Shown here: positions 8,528 through 16,932 of the stretch, one piece after another
Position numbering within the stretch: position 1 is the stretch's first letter
Layout: each line of letters starts with the position of its first letter
DNA from: Sandaracinus amylolyticus
GTDB lineage: Bacteria; Myxococcota_A; Polyangia; Polyangiales; Sandaracinaceae
Length of the DNA stretch: 64,000 bases
Assembly (NCBI RefSeq): GCF_000737325.1
Contig: NZ_CP011125.1
Location: 7,130,001 to 7,194,000 of the forward strand
Reading direction: 5' to 3'
Position numbers and translations under genes: made by a program
The notes under the pieces: generated by a model
Seen by the model: the letters and a program-made list of their open reading frames with translations, nothing else
What the model was told of the DNA's origin: nothing
Databases searched by the model: none

Positions 8528-9990
8528 TGCTGCACCAGCGCTCCGCCGTCGCGATCGCCGAGACGATCGCGAAGGGAGAGGTCTCGGCGGTCGAGGTCGC
8601 GCGCGCTGCGCTCGCGCGCATCACCAGCCTCGACGCGGGCATCCACGCGTTCCTGTACGTCGACGCCGAGGGCGCGCTCGCGGCGGCCGCGTCGGTCGAT
8701 CGGGCGCGCGCCGCGGGCCACGCGCTCGGGCCGCTCGCGGGCGTGCCGGTCGCGGTGAAGGACAACCTCTGCCAGCGCGGCACGCCGACGACCTGCGCGT
8801 CGAAGATCCTCGAGGGCTGGATCGCGCCCTACGACGCCGACGTGATCGAGCGGCTGCGCGCCGCCGGCGCGGTGATCGTCGGCAAGTGCAACATGGACGA
8901 GTTCGCGATGGGCTCGTCGAACGAGAACAGCGCGTTCGGCGCCGTGCACAACCCGTGGCTCCAGGGGCGCGCGCCGGGCGGCAGCTCGGGCGGCAGCGCG
9001 GCCGCGGTCGCCGCGGGCTTCGCGCCGCTCTCGCTCGGCAGCGACACCGGAGGCTCGGTGCGCCAGCCCGGATCGTTCTGCGGGCTCGTCGCGCTCAAGC
9101 CGACGTACGGGCGCGTCTCGCGCTACGGGCTCATCGCGTTCGCGTCGTCGCTCGATCAGATCGGGCCCTTCGCGCGCGACGTGCGCGACTGCGCGCGCAT
9201 CACGAAGGTCGTCGCGGGCCACGACGCGCGCGACGCGACCAGCGCCGACGTGCCGGTCGCCGACTACGAGGCCGCGCTCGGCAAGCCGGTGAAGGGCCTC
9301 CGCGTCGGCGTGGTGCGCGACGCGGTGGACGGCCCGGGCAACGAGCCCGGCGTGAAGGCCGCGATGGCGAAGGCGATCGACACGCTGCGCGCGCTCGGCT
9401 GCACCATCGTCGACGTCGCGCTCCCCACCGCGGAGCACGCGGTCAGCGCGTACTACATCGTCGCGCCCGCGGAGTGCAGCTCGAACCTCGCGCGCTTCGA
9501 CGGCATGCGCTTCGGGCCGCGCATCGAGTCCGGCGATCTCAAGGAGACGTACGGCAAGACGCGCGCGCAGCTCTTCGGTCCCGAGGTGAAGCGCCGGATC
9601 ATGCTCGGCACGTACGTGCTCAGCGCCGGCTACTACGACGCGTACTACGCGAAGGCACAGAAGGCGCGCACCCTCATCGCGCGCGACTACGCGAAGGCGT
9701 TCGAGTCGTGCGACGTCGTGCTCACGCCGACCTCGCCCAGCGTCGCGTTCCCGCTCGGCGCGAAGACGCAGAACCCGCTCGAGATGTACCTCGCGGACGT
9801 GTTCACGCTGCCGCCGAGCCTCGCGGGGCTTCCCGCGATCAACGTGCCCGCCGGCCTCGATCAGGGCCTGCCGATCGGCATGCAGCTCACCGCGCCCGCG
9901 TTCCGCGAGGACCTCCTCTTCCAGGTCGCGCACGCGTACGAGCAGGCGACCGAGTGGAAGGATCTCCACGCCCCCATCTTCTCCGCGTGA
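8527..9990 (+). CDS. gatA: aspartyl/glutamyl-tRNA amidotransferase subunit A
   Basis: 487 residues, full length for this amidase-signature enzyme. The Ser-cisSer-Lys triad is visible: PVAVKDNLC (catalytic Lys), then [16 protein letters not shown] and [18 protein letters not shown] (the two catalytic Ser). GatA hydrolyses glutamine and channels ammonia to GatB. It is second in gatCAB, with its start overlapping gatC and gatB 13 nt downstream. A single gatCAB operon in C-A-B order is common in bacteria. Confidence 0.97.
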   Translation: MLHQRSAVAIAETIAKGEVSAVEVARAALARITSLDAGIHAFLYVDAEGALAAAASVDRARAAGHALGPLAGVPVAVKDNLCQRGTPTTCASKILEGWIAPYDADVIERLRAAGAVIVGKCNMDEFAMGSSNENSAFGAVHNPWLQGRAPGGSSGGSAAAVAAGFAPLSLGSDTGGSVRQPGSFCGLVALKPTYGRVSRYGLIAFASSLDQIGPFARDVRDCARITKVVAGHDARDATSADVPVADYEAALGKPVKGLRVGVVRDAVDGPGNEPGVKAAMAKAIDTLRALGCTIVDVALPTAEHAVSAYYIVAPAECSSNLARFDGMRFGPRIESGDLKETYGKTRAQLFGPEVKRRIMLGTYVLSAGYYDAYYAKAQKARTLIARDYAKAFESCDVVLTPTSPSVAFPLGAKTQNPLEMYLADVFTLPPSLAGLPAINVPAGLDQGLPIGMQLTAPAFREDLLFQVAHAYEQATEWKDLHAPIFSA

Positions 9991-10003
9991 GGCTGAGGCG
10001 ATC

Positions 10004-11470
10004 ATGAGCACGGCGTACGAGACGGTGATCGGGCTCGAGGTGCACGCGCAGCTCCTCACCCGCACGAAGATGTTCTGCGGCTGCGCGACCGCGTACGGCG
10101 CGCCGCCGAACACGCAGATCTGCCCGGTGTGCATCGGCCTGCCGGGCGCGCTCCCGGTGCCGAACCGCCAGGCGATCGAGCTCGCGATCCGCGCCGCGCT
10201 CGCGACCGGGTGCGAGGTGCGCAGCGCGTCGCGCTTCGCGCGGAAGAACTACTTCTATCCCGACCTCGCGAAGGGCTATCAGATCTCGCAGTTCGAGCTG
10301 CCGATGAACGAGCACGGCGCGCTCGAGATCGACGGCCCGAGCGGCAAGAAGACGGTCGGCATCATCCGCATCCACCTCGAGGAGGACGCGGCGAAGAACC
10401 TCCACGGCGTGGGAGCGGGGACCGACACGCTCGTCGACTTCAACCGCGCCGGCGTGCCGCTGATCGAGATCGTCGGCGCGCCCGATCTGCGCAGCGCCGA
10501 CGAGGCCGAGGCGTACCTGAGGGTGCTGCGCGACGTCCTGATGTTCGCCGGCGTGAACGACGGGAACCTCGAGGAGGGCTCGTTCCGCTGCGACGCGAAC
10601 GTCTCGATCCGTCCGGTCGGCGATCCGAAGCTCGGCACGCGCGTCGAGCTGAAGAACATCAACTCGTTCCGCTTCGTGAAGAAGGCGATCGAGTACGAGG
10701 TCGCGCGCCAGGAGGCGCTCGTCTCGAGCGGCGGCAAGGTCGTGCAGGAGACGCGCACCTGGAGCGAGCCCCAGGGCAAGACGCTCTCGATGCGCAGCAA
10801 GGAAGAGGCACACGACTATCGCTACTTCAGCGATCCCGATCTGCCGCCGCTGAGCGTCGATCCCACGTGGATCGACGAGGTCCGCGCGAAGATGCCCGAG
10901 GCGATCCCGGCGCGCCGCGCGCGCTGGCAGAGCGAGCTCGGCCTCACCGAGTACGACGCGCGCGTGCTGAGCGCGCACCCCGGCGTCGCCGCGTGGTTCG
11001 AGTCGGCGGTGATCGACACCGCCGCGCTGACCAAGCAGCCGCTCGCGACGCTCGGCAAGAAGGTCGCGAACTTCGTGCAGAGCGAGGTGCTGCGCGAGAC
11101 CACGACGAACGGGCTCGAGGCGCGCTTCCCGGTCCCGCCGCAGCGCCTCGCGGAGCTGCTCGCGCTCGTCGAGGGCGGCACGATCAACGGCAAGATCGCG
11201 AAGGACGTCTTCGCCGACATGGTGAAGACCGGCAAGGCCCCGAAGGAGATCGTCGACAAGAAGGGCCTCGCGCAGGTGACCGACACCGGCGCGATCGAGG
11301 CCGCGATCCGCAAGGTCGTCGCCGACAACCCGAAGGAGGTCGAGAAGCTCAAGGCCGGCAAGGCCGCCGTGCGCGGCTTCTTCGTCGGTCAGGTGATGAA
11401 GGCGACGCGCGGCACCGCGAACCCCGCGCTCGTCAACGAGATCCTCGACAAGGTGCTCGCCGAGAGCTGA
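10004..11470 (+). CDS. gatB: aspartyl/glutamyl-tRNA amidotransferase subunit B
   Basis: 488 residues. The N-terminal kinase/transamidase domain starts ETVIGLEVHAQLLTRTKMFCGC, with Cys pairs in MFCGCATAYG and CPVCIGLPG (zinc ligands). It continues with FNRAGVPLIEIVG and RCDANVSIRP. The C-terminal helical and YqeY-like tail (about 330-488) binds tRNA, with a PLATLGKKVANFVQSEV-type linker. GatB activates the mischarged carboxylate with ATP and transfers ammonia from GatA. It closes the gatCAB operon and ends 3 bp from the convergent lipoprotein gene. Confidence 0.97.
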   Translation: MSTAYETVIGLEVHAQLLTRTKMFCGCATAYGAPPNTQICPVCIGLPGALPVPNRQAIELAIRAALATGCEVRSASRFARKNYFYPDLAKGYQISQFELPMNEHGALEIDGPSGKKTVGIIRIHLEEDAAKNLHGVGAGTDTLVDFNRAGVPLIEIVGAPDLRSADEAEAYLRVLRDVLMFAGVNDGNLEEGSFRCDANVSIRPVGDPKLGTRVELKNINSFRFVKKAIEYEVARQEALVSSGGKVVQETRTWSEPQGKTLSMRSKEEAHDYRYFSDPDLPPLSVDPTWIDEVRAKMPEAIPARRARWQSELGLTEYDARVLSAHPGVAAWFESAVIDTAALTKQPLATLGKKVANFVQSEVLRETTTNGLEARFPVPPQRLAELLALVEGGTINGKIAKDVFADMVKTGKAPKEIVDKKGLAQVTDTGAIEAAIRKVVADNPKEVEKLKAGKAAVRGFFVGQVMKATRGTANPALVNEILDKVLAES

Positions 11471-11473
11471 GGC

Positions 11474-12400
11474 TCACTCGACGTTCACGACGGCGATGCA
11501 CCACGTGTCGTGCGCGTCGAGCGGCGCACAGCGGTTGTCGTCATCGCAGTACATCGCCTCGCACGCGTGGTCGGCGTGGCACTCGCCGCCGACCGGCACG
11601 CGCGGCATGCAGAGGCCCGGCGACGCCGCGCGCGGATCGCTCACCGCGCGCGCGTCGCAGTAGAGGCCGGACACGCAGTCCTCGGTCGCCGTCGTGCACG
11701 GATCGCCGGCCTCGCCGAGGTCGGTGCAGCGGCCCCGCATGCGGTCGACGGTGCCGGTGATCTCGCAGCGCAGGCCCGGCTCGCACACGTAGCGCGCCCA
11801 GTGGCCGAGCAGATCCTCGCGCGGCGGGACCGGCGGCGTGCAGTCGCCGCCCTCGCGCACGCTGCCGACGAGGAACTCGTTCTGCTTCGGGATCTGGATC
11901 GGGTCGCAATACGGCGCCGCGTCGATCACCGAGCGCAGCCACGCGTCGCCGGCCTCGCGGTTCCACGTGAGCTGATCGCGGAGCGGCTCGAGCTCGGCGG
12001 CGGTCGCAGCGCACCCTGCGATCAGGATGTCGTCGCACTCGCCGGGCGGCAGGACGCGATCCGGTCGGTCGCAGCAGCGCGCGTTGGGCTCGCAGTAGAG
12101 CAGCGCGTAGCGCACGCAGAACGTGTAGTAGTCGCCGGCCAGCGTGCCGGGCTCGTAGCCCGCGTCGGGCACGCTCGGGAGCTGGGCATCGCGCGGCGGG
12201 CGACCCGCATCGCGCGATGCCCCCGCGTCGCGGCGCGACGACGGGTCGGACGGCACCGACGCATCGAAGCGGAGCGACGCATCGAAGCGCAACGACGCGT
12301 CGAGCTCGCCGCTCGGCCCCTCGCCGTCGAGCCCGTGGCTCGCGTAACAACCGGGGAGCGCCAGGCACAGCGCGAGGCCGACGGCGAGTCGTCCGTTCAC
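11474..12400 (-). CDS. Cys-rich lipoprotein with Asp-rich repeat linker
   Basis: 308 residues from the GTG at 12400, which gives the lipoprotein signal VGLALCLALPGC. A low-complexity Asp/Ala/Ser/Arg linker (about 35-75) follows, including two copies of DASLRF encoded by an 18-bp DNA repeat. The mature part is rich in paired Cys (YCEPNARCCDRPDR, EPGLRCEI, GDPCTTATEDCVSGLYC, GGECHADHACEAMYC), resembling Dickkopf-like or myxobacterial Cys-rich modules. It is probably surface-exposed and disulfide-bonded. No Shine-Dalgarno is seen at the chosen start, so the start is less certain than the gene. Function unknown. Confidence 0.75.
   Translation of the reverse strand: MNGRLAVGLALCLALPGCYASHGLDGEGPSGELDASLRFDASLRFDASVPSDPSSRRDAGASRDAGRPPRDAQLPSVPDAGYEPGTLAGDYYTFCVRYALLYCEPNARCCDRPDRVLPPGECDDILIAGCAATAAELEPLRDQLTWNREAGDAWLRSVIDAAPYCDPIQIPKQNEFLVGSVREGGDCTPPVPPREDLLGHWARYVCEPGLRCEITGTVDRMRGRCTDLGEAGDPCTTATEDCVSGLYCDARAVSDPRAASPGLCMPRVPVGGECHADHACEAMYCDDDNRCAPLDAHDTWCIAVVNVE
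12258..12293. repeat. 18-bp tandem repeat, two copies plus a partial third
   Basis: Units at 12258-12275 and 12276-12293 share GACGCATCGAAGCG and differ only in the last four bases. A degenerate third begins at 12294. They are in frame within the lipoprotein gene and encode DASLRF twice on the minus strand. Such in-frame repeats in the tether of a surface lipoprotein can vary in copy number without frameshift. Confidence 0.75.
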
Positions 12401-12517
12401 GACGGCGAGGATGCCGGCGCGCCGGATCGTGCACAACCCGTGTGTCCCGGCGCACGTCACGCCGGCTGAGTGGGCGGCTCGGGCACGATCCGTCACGCCG
12501 ATCCGGACGTCGTCGGA

Positions 12518-13234
12518 TCACGCCGCGGGCTCGTCGACCTCCGGCTCGTCGCCCTCGTCGTCGCCCTCGCTCGCGCCCGGCTTGCGACCGCCGAACCCGA
12601 GCTGCCGGAGCAGCCGCCCGTCGGTGATCACCGCGCGCGCGATGGTGCTCCACTCGAGGTACCACGCCCAGAGATCGCGCTCGGCGAGCGCGTCGTCCTC
12701 GGGCGAGCGCGGCGCGGCCGCCTCCTCGGTGCGCTCGATGCGCTCGACGCGCGCGAGCAGCGCGCGCGCGTCGTCGATCACCGCGTCGGTCAGGCCGCGC
12801 TTCGCGAGCAGGTCGCGCGCGCTGCGGCCCTCGCGGCCGAGCCCGCCGTCGGTGCGCGCGCGCGGCAGCGCGGTGACGCGCTCGACGAACGTGCCGACCG
12901 AGAGGATCACCTCGGGGCCCGTCGTCTGCGAGAGGTTGAGGAACACGCGCTCGTGCGCCTCGGGCGCGTGGTTCCGGAGCACGACCTCGCAGATCGGGAA
13001 CCACTTGTTCTCCCACGCGTCGAGCTCGACCACGACGCGCGGATCGGTGCTCGCCGGCAGCGGCGCGGCGGCGAGGCGCCCCTGGGTGAGACGCCCGAGC
13101 AGCGACAGCCCGCGCGCGAGATCCGCGTCGTCGAAGCCGTGCCGCTGCAGCGCCGCGGCGATCCGCGGGTTGCGAAGGCCCATGAGGAGCCGGAGCACGC
13201 GGCTCGCCTTCTGTCCGATCGTGAGCTTGGCCAT
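12518..13234 (-). CDS. conserved hypothetical protein with acidic tail
   Basis: 238 residues from the ATG at 13234 (MAKLTIGQKASRVL). Mostly alpha-helical. Features seen are a central segment VELDAWENKWFPICEVVLR and LNLSQTTGPEVILSVGTFVERV, a predicted helical region around EDDALAERDLWAWYLEW, and a Glu/Asp-rich C-terminus. There is no signal peptide or membrane helix, so it is cytoplasmic. I do not recognise a family. The long upstream gap with palindromes and G-rich repeats suggests complex control. The upstream extension of the frame is Arg/Gly-rich and was rejected as non-coding. Confidence 0.7.
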   Translation of the reverse strand: MAKLTIGQKASRVLRLLMGLRNPRIAAALQRHGFDDADLARGLSLLGRLTQGRLAAAPLPASTDPRVVVELDAWENKWFPICEVVLRNHAPEAHERVFLNLSQTTGPEVILSVGTFVERVTALPRARTDGGLGREGRSARDLLAKRGLTDAVIDDARALLARVERIERTEEAAAPRSPEDDALAERDLWAWYLEWSTIARAVITDGRLLRQLGFGGRKPGASEGDDEGDEPEVDEPAA

Positions 13235-13377
13235 GAGGATCTGCCCCTTTTCGATCGCGGCAGCGCCTCTCGCGCCCGCGATCCCGGTGAACGGCGCACG
13301 GCCCGAGGCAGGCTCACCACGAGCCCCCCGCGCCGCGCGCACGCCCCCCTCGTCGGGCGATGCGCGCCCCCGTTGCG

Positions 13378-13402
13378 TCGATCGATGCCCCGCATCGATC
13401 GA
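13378..13402. promoter_or_regulatory. 11-bp perfect inverted repeat, 3-nt loop
   Basis: TCGATCGATGC (13378-13388), loop CCC, then the exact reverse complement (13392-13402). It is either a protein-binding dyad upstream of the 12518-13234 gene or a hairpin at the 3' end of the 13600-14250 transcript. No T-run follows on either strand, so a classical terminator is not supported. Confidence 0.5.
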
Positions 13403-13405
13403 TCA

Positions 13406-13422
13406 CGGTCCCCGGGGGACCG
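13406..13422. promoter_or_regulatory. 17-bp perfect palindrome
   Basis: CGGTCCCC and GGGGACCG flank a single central G. It lies 4 bp from the preceding palindrome. The pair may form adjacent operators. No match to a regulator I can name. Confidence 0.4.
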
Positions 13423-13430
13423 AGGGGATC

Positions 13431-13483
13431 GGAGGCGGGGGATCGTCCGCCGGAGGCGGGGGTGACGTCGCGGAGGCGGGGGG
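13431..13483 (+). repeat. three helically phased GGAGGCGGGG repeats
   Basis: Copies begin at 13431, 13452 and 13472, spaced 21 and 20 bp, close to two DNA turns. The third has two extra G residues. Phased repeats often mark sites for a cooperatively binding regulator. The G-runs could also form a quadruplex on the plus strand. They lie about 200-250 bp upstream of the 13234 start codon. Confidence 0.55.
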
Positions 13484-13599
13484 CGCGGTCGCGCGACGCC
13501 CGAGGCCCCATCACGCGACGCGGGGCCGCGGATGCGCGAGGGTGGGCGCACTACGTCGCGACGCCCGAGGCGCCGATCCTCGGCCGGGGGGCGAGAGCG

Positions 13600-14250
13600 T
13601 CAGACGCCGTCGCGCGCGATGCGCGACCACATCGCGCTCGCGCATGCGCGCCACGCGGGATCGTCGACGGCGCGATACCGCGCGTAGGCGTAGGCGAGCG
13701 CGAGCACGTCGGCGCGCGCCGCGTCGGCGAGGCGCGTCGGATCGTCGATCGCGACGCCGTGCTGCGTGAGCTCGTGGCCGACCACGTCGGCGCGACCCGC
13801 GCGCTGCACCCGCTCGAGCGCCGCGGGATCGAGCGCGAGGCCGGTCGCGGCGCCGAGCACCTCGATCTGCTTCGCGCGCTCGCCGCGCAGCTTGCCGGGC
13901 ACGACGAGCGCGACGATCCACAGCGCGAGCAGCGCGACGCTCAGGAGCCACTCGGGCCGCCCGAAGTCGATACTCTCGCCCCACATCAGCGCGAACGGCG
14001 CGACGAACGCGAGGATGGGCAGCCAGACCCGCAGGTACCCGAGCGCGACGCTCGTCGGGTGCAGCGGCAGGTCGATGCCGCTCCAGCGCACCGTCGTGGC
14101 GTTGCCGTGGCGCGAGACCTCCTCGCTCGTCACGTACATCGTGCGCAGCGGGAAGAGCGGCCCGATGAAAGACACGAAGATCGTGCCGACGAAGTGCCCC
14201 TCGCGCGTCTCGTGCACGCGACCCGCCATCATCTCGAGCATCGCGCGCAT
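13600..14250 (-). CDS. membrane protein, two TM helices, unknown family
   Basis: 216 residues from the ATG at 14250. The N-terminal soluble part (1-65) includes HETREGHFVGTIFVSFIGPLF and a strand-rich YVTSEE segment. Two hydrophobic helices follow at about 73-90 (LGYLRVWLPILAFVAPFALM) and 102-118 (LLSVALLALWIVALVVP). A cytoplasmic helical tail ends VDDPAWRACASAMWSRIARDGV. Several in-frame Met near the N-terminus leave the start uncertain by a few residues. It is divergent from the acyl-CoA-dehydrogenase-like gene with a 49-bp gap. Role unknown. Confidence 0.65.
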   Translation of the reverse strand: MRAMLEMMAGRVHETREGHFVGTIFVSFIGPLFPLRTMYVTSEEVSRHGNATTVRWSGIDLPLHPTSVALGYLRVWLPILAFVAPFALMWGESIDFGRPEWLLSVALLALWIVALVVPGKLRGERAKQIEVLGAATGLALDPAALERVQRAGRADVVGHELTQHGVAIDDPTRLADAARADVLALAYAYARYRAVDDPAWRACASAMWSRIARDGV

Positions 14251-14299
14251 CGTACGCCGGGACGTCGCTCGCGTTCCCGCGCCGCGATACCTTGCGCGC

Positions 14300-15256
14300 A
14301 TGCTCCACGAGGTCATGACGCGCGTGCTCCGCCCGCTCGATCCGCCGCTCGCGTTCGAGCGCGCGTCGGACTGGTGGGAGGATCACCTCGACGCGACGCG
14401 GTACTTCGAGCGCCCGGTCGATCGCGCGATCGCGGGGGCAGCGCGCGTGGACCGGCTCGGCTTCGCGTTCGCGGGCGGATATGCCGCGGCGCTGCGCGCG
14501 CTGGTGCCCGATCTGCCGCCCGACGCGCCCGCCTCGCTGGCCGCGACCGAGCAGGGCGGCGCGCACCCGCGCGCGATCGAGACGACGCTGACGCGCGACG
14601 GCGACGCGTGGACGCTGAGCGGGCGCAAGAGCTGGGTGACGCTCGGCGCGCCGGTCGAGCCGGGACGCACCGAGGGGACGATCCTCGTGATCGCGCGGCT
14701 CGCGACGAAGGGCGAGCGTCCCGAGCTGCGCATGGTGCGCGTCGCGGCGAGCGCGCCCGGCGTGACGATCACGCCGCTCGGCGAGATGCCGTTCGTGCCC
14801 GAGATCCCGCACGCGTCGCTCGCGCTCGAGAACGTGCGCGTCAGCGACGCGGACGTGCTGCCGGGCGACGGATACGACCGCTACCTGAAGCCGTTCCGCA
14901 CCGTCGAGGATCTGCACGTGCACGCGGCGGCGCTCGCGTGGCTGCTCGCGATCGGCGCGCGCGCGCGGTGGCCGCACGAGGTGCGCGAGCCGATGCTCGC
15001 CGCGATGCTCGCGGCGCGCGCGCTGACCGACGCGGATCCCTCGGTGCCCGAGACCCACGTCGCGGTGGGCGGCGTGATCGCGACGACGCGCACCGCGATC
15101 GAGGCGTGCGAGCCGTGCTGGTCGTCGGTCGACGAGGCGACGCGCACGCGGTGGGCGCGCGACCGTGCGATCTTCGGCGTCGCGGCGAAGGGGCGCGCGC
15201 AGCGGCTCGCGAGCGCGTGGGCGCGCCTCGAGGGAGAGCCGATCCGCGGCGCGTGA
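14300..15256 (+). CDS. acyl-CoA dehydrogenase-like flavoprotein
   Basis: 318 residues. The middle region has the acyl-CoA dehydrogenase pattern: ATEQGGAHPRAIETTL, then DAWTLSGRKSWVTLGAP (the usual 'T...G.K.WIT' beta-domain), LRMVRVAASAPGVTI and FVPEIPHASLALENVRV. It is shorter than the usual 380-400 residues, and the C-terminal helical domain is reduced; I do not see the canonical catalytic Glu context. It may be a divergent or non-catalytic member. TACCTT lies 6 nt before the ATG with no Shine-Dalgarno, suggesting a leaderless mRNA. Confidence 0.75.
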   Translation: MLHEVMTRVLRPLDPPLAFERASDWWEDHLDATRYFERPVDRAIAGAARVDRLGFAFAGGYAAALRALVPDLPPDAPASLAATEQGGAHPRAIETTLTRDGDAWTLSGRKSWVTLGAPVEPGRTEGTILVIARLATKGERPELRMVRVAASAPGVTITPLGEMPFVPEIPHASLALENVRVSDADVLPGDGYDRYLKPFRTVEDLHVHAAALAWLLAIGARARWPHEVREPMLAAMLAARALTDADPSVPETHVAVGGVIATTRTAIEACEPCWSSVDEATRTRWARDRAIFGVAAKGRAQRLASAWARLEGEPIRGA

Positions 15257-15259
15257 CGC

Positions 15260-15550
15260 TCAGGGATGCGCGCGCGGCGATCCGAGATCGAGCATCAGGT
15301 CGTCGACGTAGCAGTAGCTCCACGTCTCGCCCGGCTCCGCGGAGCTGATGATCGGGTGCCCGGTCTCGCGGAAGTGCTTCGTCGCGTGGCGGTTCTTCGA
15401 GCTGTCGCAGCAGCCGACGTGACCGCACGTCCGGCACCTGCGGAGGTGGACCCAGGTGTCGCCCATCGCGAGGCACTCCTCGCACCCGGCGGCGGGCTCG
15501 GCGGACGGGGCTCCGGTGACCTGATCCACGTGGCTGCAGCGTCGCGACAT
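15260..15550 (-). CDS. UBP-type zinc-finger protein
   Basis: 96 residues. Pattern: CSHVD near the N-terminus, GCEECLAMGDTWVHLRRCRTCGHVGCCD, then HATKHFRETGHPI and WSYCYVDD. These are the Cys/His ligands of the ZnF-UBP fold that in eukaryotic deubiquitinases binds the ubiquitin C-terminus. Stand-alone bacterial copies are known but their ligand is not. The start at 15550 is the only Met that precedes the finger without adding Arg-rich shadow sequence. It converges with the acyl-CoA-dehydrogenase-like gene, 3 bp away. Confidence 0.88.
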   Translation of the reverse strand: MSRRCSHVDQVTGAPSAEPAAGCEECLAMGDTWVHLRRCRTCGHVGCCDSSKNRHATKHFRETGHPIISSAEPGETWSYCYVDDLMLDLGSPRAHP

Positions 15551-15618
15551 CGAAGGCCTCCTGGCGTCGTCGCGTGGTGCAATCGCGGCTCCAGCGGGCT
15601 CCGTGCGAGAGTGGGACG

Positions 15619-16932
15619 GTGCGAACGAGCTTGGTCCTCGCGATCGTGATCGCCGCGTGCGGCGGCGCGCCTCCCGCCTCCGATCGGGCCGAGGCGCGGA
15701 TGCCCTGTGATCGCCTGGCGCGGGAGAGCCCGATCGCGGTCCCCGCGGGGCGTTCGATCGAAGCGACCTGCGGGAACGGGCGTGTCGAGGACCACGCCGT
15801 CGCATGCGTCGAGCGCTGCCAGGGTGGGTGCGGTGACGAGATGGCGTGCGCCGTCGAGTGCAACCACACGCGCGAGGCCTGCGACGGCGCGGATCTGCAC
15901 GGCGAGACCTGCACGTCGCGGGGCTTCGCGAGCGGTGGGCTCGCGTGTCGTGCCGGCTGCGCGGCGCTCGATCTGTCGGAGTGCGATGCGTGCGCGACGT
16001 CCGCGTGCCGCACGATCGATCTCGGCGCGCTCGCGCCCTCCGACGGCGATCTGCGCCTCGTCGCGCTCGGACGGTCGGTGCGTGCGTTCTGGACGACGGA
16101 GATCGACGGCGACCCGCACCTCGTCACCGCGCAGGTCGGGCCTGGCCCGGCGCTCTCCGCGCCGATCGATCTCGGCGTCGAGGTCGCGCGAGAGATCGTC
16201 GCGAGCTCGTCGGCGTGGATCGCCGTCGTCTGGGCGGACGGTGCGATCGTCACCCGCACGATCGACGCGCGAGGACGGATCTCCACCGCGCCCGCCGGCA
16301 TCGCGCCCGATCTCGGGCGCTACCGCCTCTTCGCGGTGCCCGCGCGCGACGGAGCGCTGGTCACCGCGGGCGAGCTCGGGAGCAACCTCGTGCCCGTCGT
16401 GCTCCTCGATCGGCGCGGGACCGTCGTGCCGCTGCCGGCGCGCGGCGCGGTGCACGCGATCGGTCCGCGCGATCGCATGGCGATCGTGCCGATCGCCGAG
16501 GGCCCCGCGACGGTGCAGGTCGCGGGAAGCGAGTCGCTCGCGATCGAGGCGCGCACCGGAGATCGGCTCGCGACCTGGATCCACGTGGCCGAGTCGTGCG
16601 CGGGCGGCGCGTGGTGCTACGGCGGCGCCGCGCTGCTGCGCGACGGATCGATCGGCGTGCCGACCGCGGGCGCGGTGATCGATCCGCCGGCGGTCGCGAT
16701 CGCGGTGGACGGAACCGAGCGCGTCACCTTCGCGGAGCACGCGGACACGATCGACGGAGCCCGCGCGCCCCGCGCGCACGTCGAGATCGATCGCACCGCG
16801 TTCGCGCCGATCGTCCCGACCGAGCACGTCGTGCGCGCAGGCGACGTGATCGCGGCGCGCTTCGATCCCGACGGCGAGGGCCCCGAGGCTCCGCGCGTCG
16901 TCGTCGCGACGCTCTCTCGAGCTCAGCGATAA
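15619..16932 (+). CDS. secreted lipoprotein with Cys-rich N-terminal module
   Basis: 437 residues from the GTG at 15619, the start that gives a short lipoprotein signal (LVLAIVIAACGG, acyl Cys near residue 14). Residues about 40-130 are Cys-rich (CGNGRVEDHAVACVERCQGGCG, ACDGADLHGETC, LACRAGCAALDLSECDACATSAC), similar to the myxobacterial Cys-rich repeat family. The rest is beta-rich with recurring VxVVWADG / RLATWIHVAE strands, like a propeller or beta-sandwich. The last 10 bp overlap the convergent gene. Function unknown; likely surface-exposed. Confidence 0.72.
   Translation: MRTSLVLAIVIAACGGAPPASDRAEARMPCDRLARESPIAVPAGRSIEATCGNGRVEDHAVACVERCQGGCGDEMACAVECNHTREACDGADLHGETCTSRGFASGGLACRAGCAALDLSECDACATSACRTIDLGALAPSDGDLRLVALGRSVRAFWTTEIDGDPHLVTAQVGPGPALSAPIDLGVEVAREIVASSSAWIAVVWADGAIVTRTIDARGRISTAPAGIAPDLGRYRLFAVPARDGALVTAGELGSNLVPVVLLDRRGTVVPLPARGAVHAIGPRDRMAIVPIAEGPATVQVAGSESLAIEARTGDRLATWIHVAESCAGGAWCYGGAALLRDGSIGVPTAGAVIDPPAVAIAVDGTERVTFAEHADTIDGARAPRAHVEIDRTAFAPIVPTEHVVRAGDVIAARFDPDGEGPEAPRVVVATLSRAQR

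Larger units (their letters stand above)
13235..13599. other. 365-bp non-coding region with palindromes and G-rich repeats
   Basis: No convincing gene in any frame. It separates two minus-strand genes and so holds the 3' region of the 13600-14250 gene and the promoter region of the 12518-13234 gene. It contains an 11-bp-arm hairpin (13378-13402), a 17-bp palindrome (13406-13422) and three G-rich direct repeats (13431-13483), each listed separately. The rest is GC-rich sequence in which I see no clear promoter hexamers. Confidence 0.6.
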
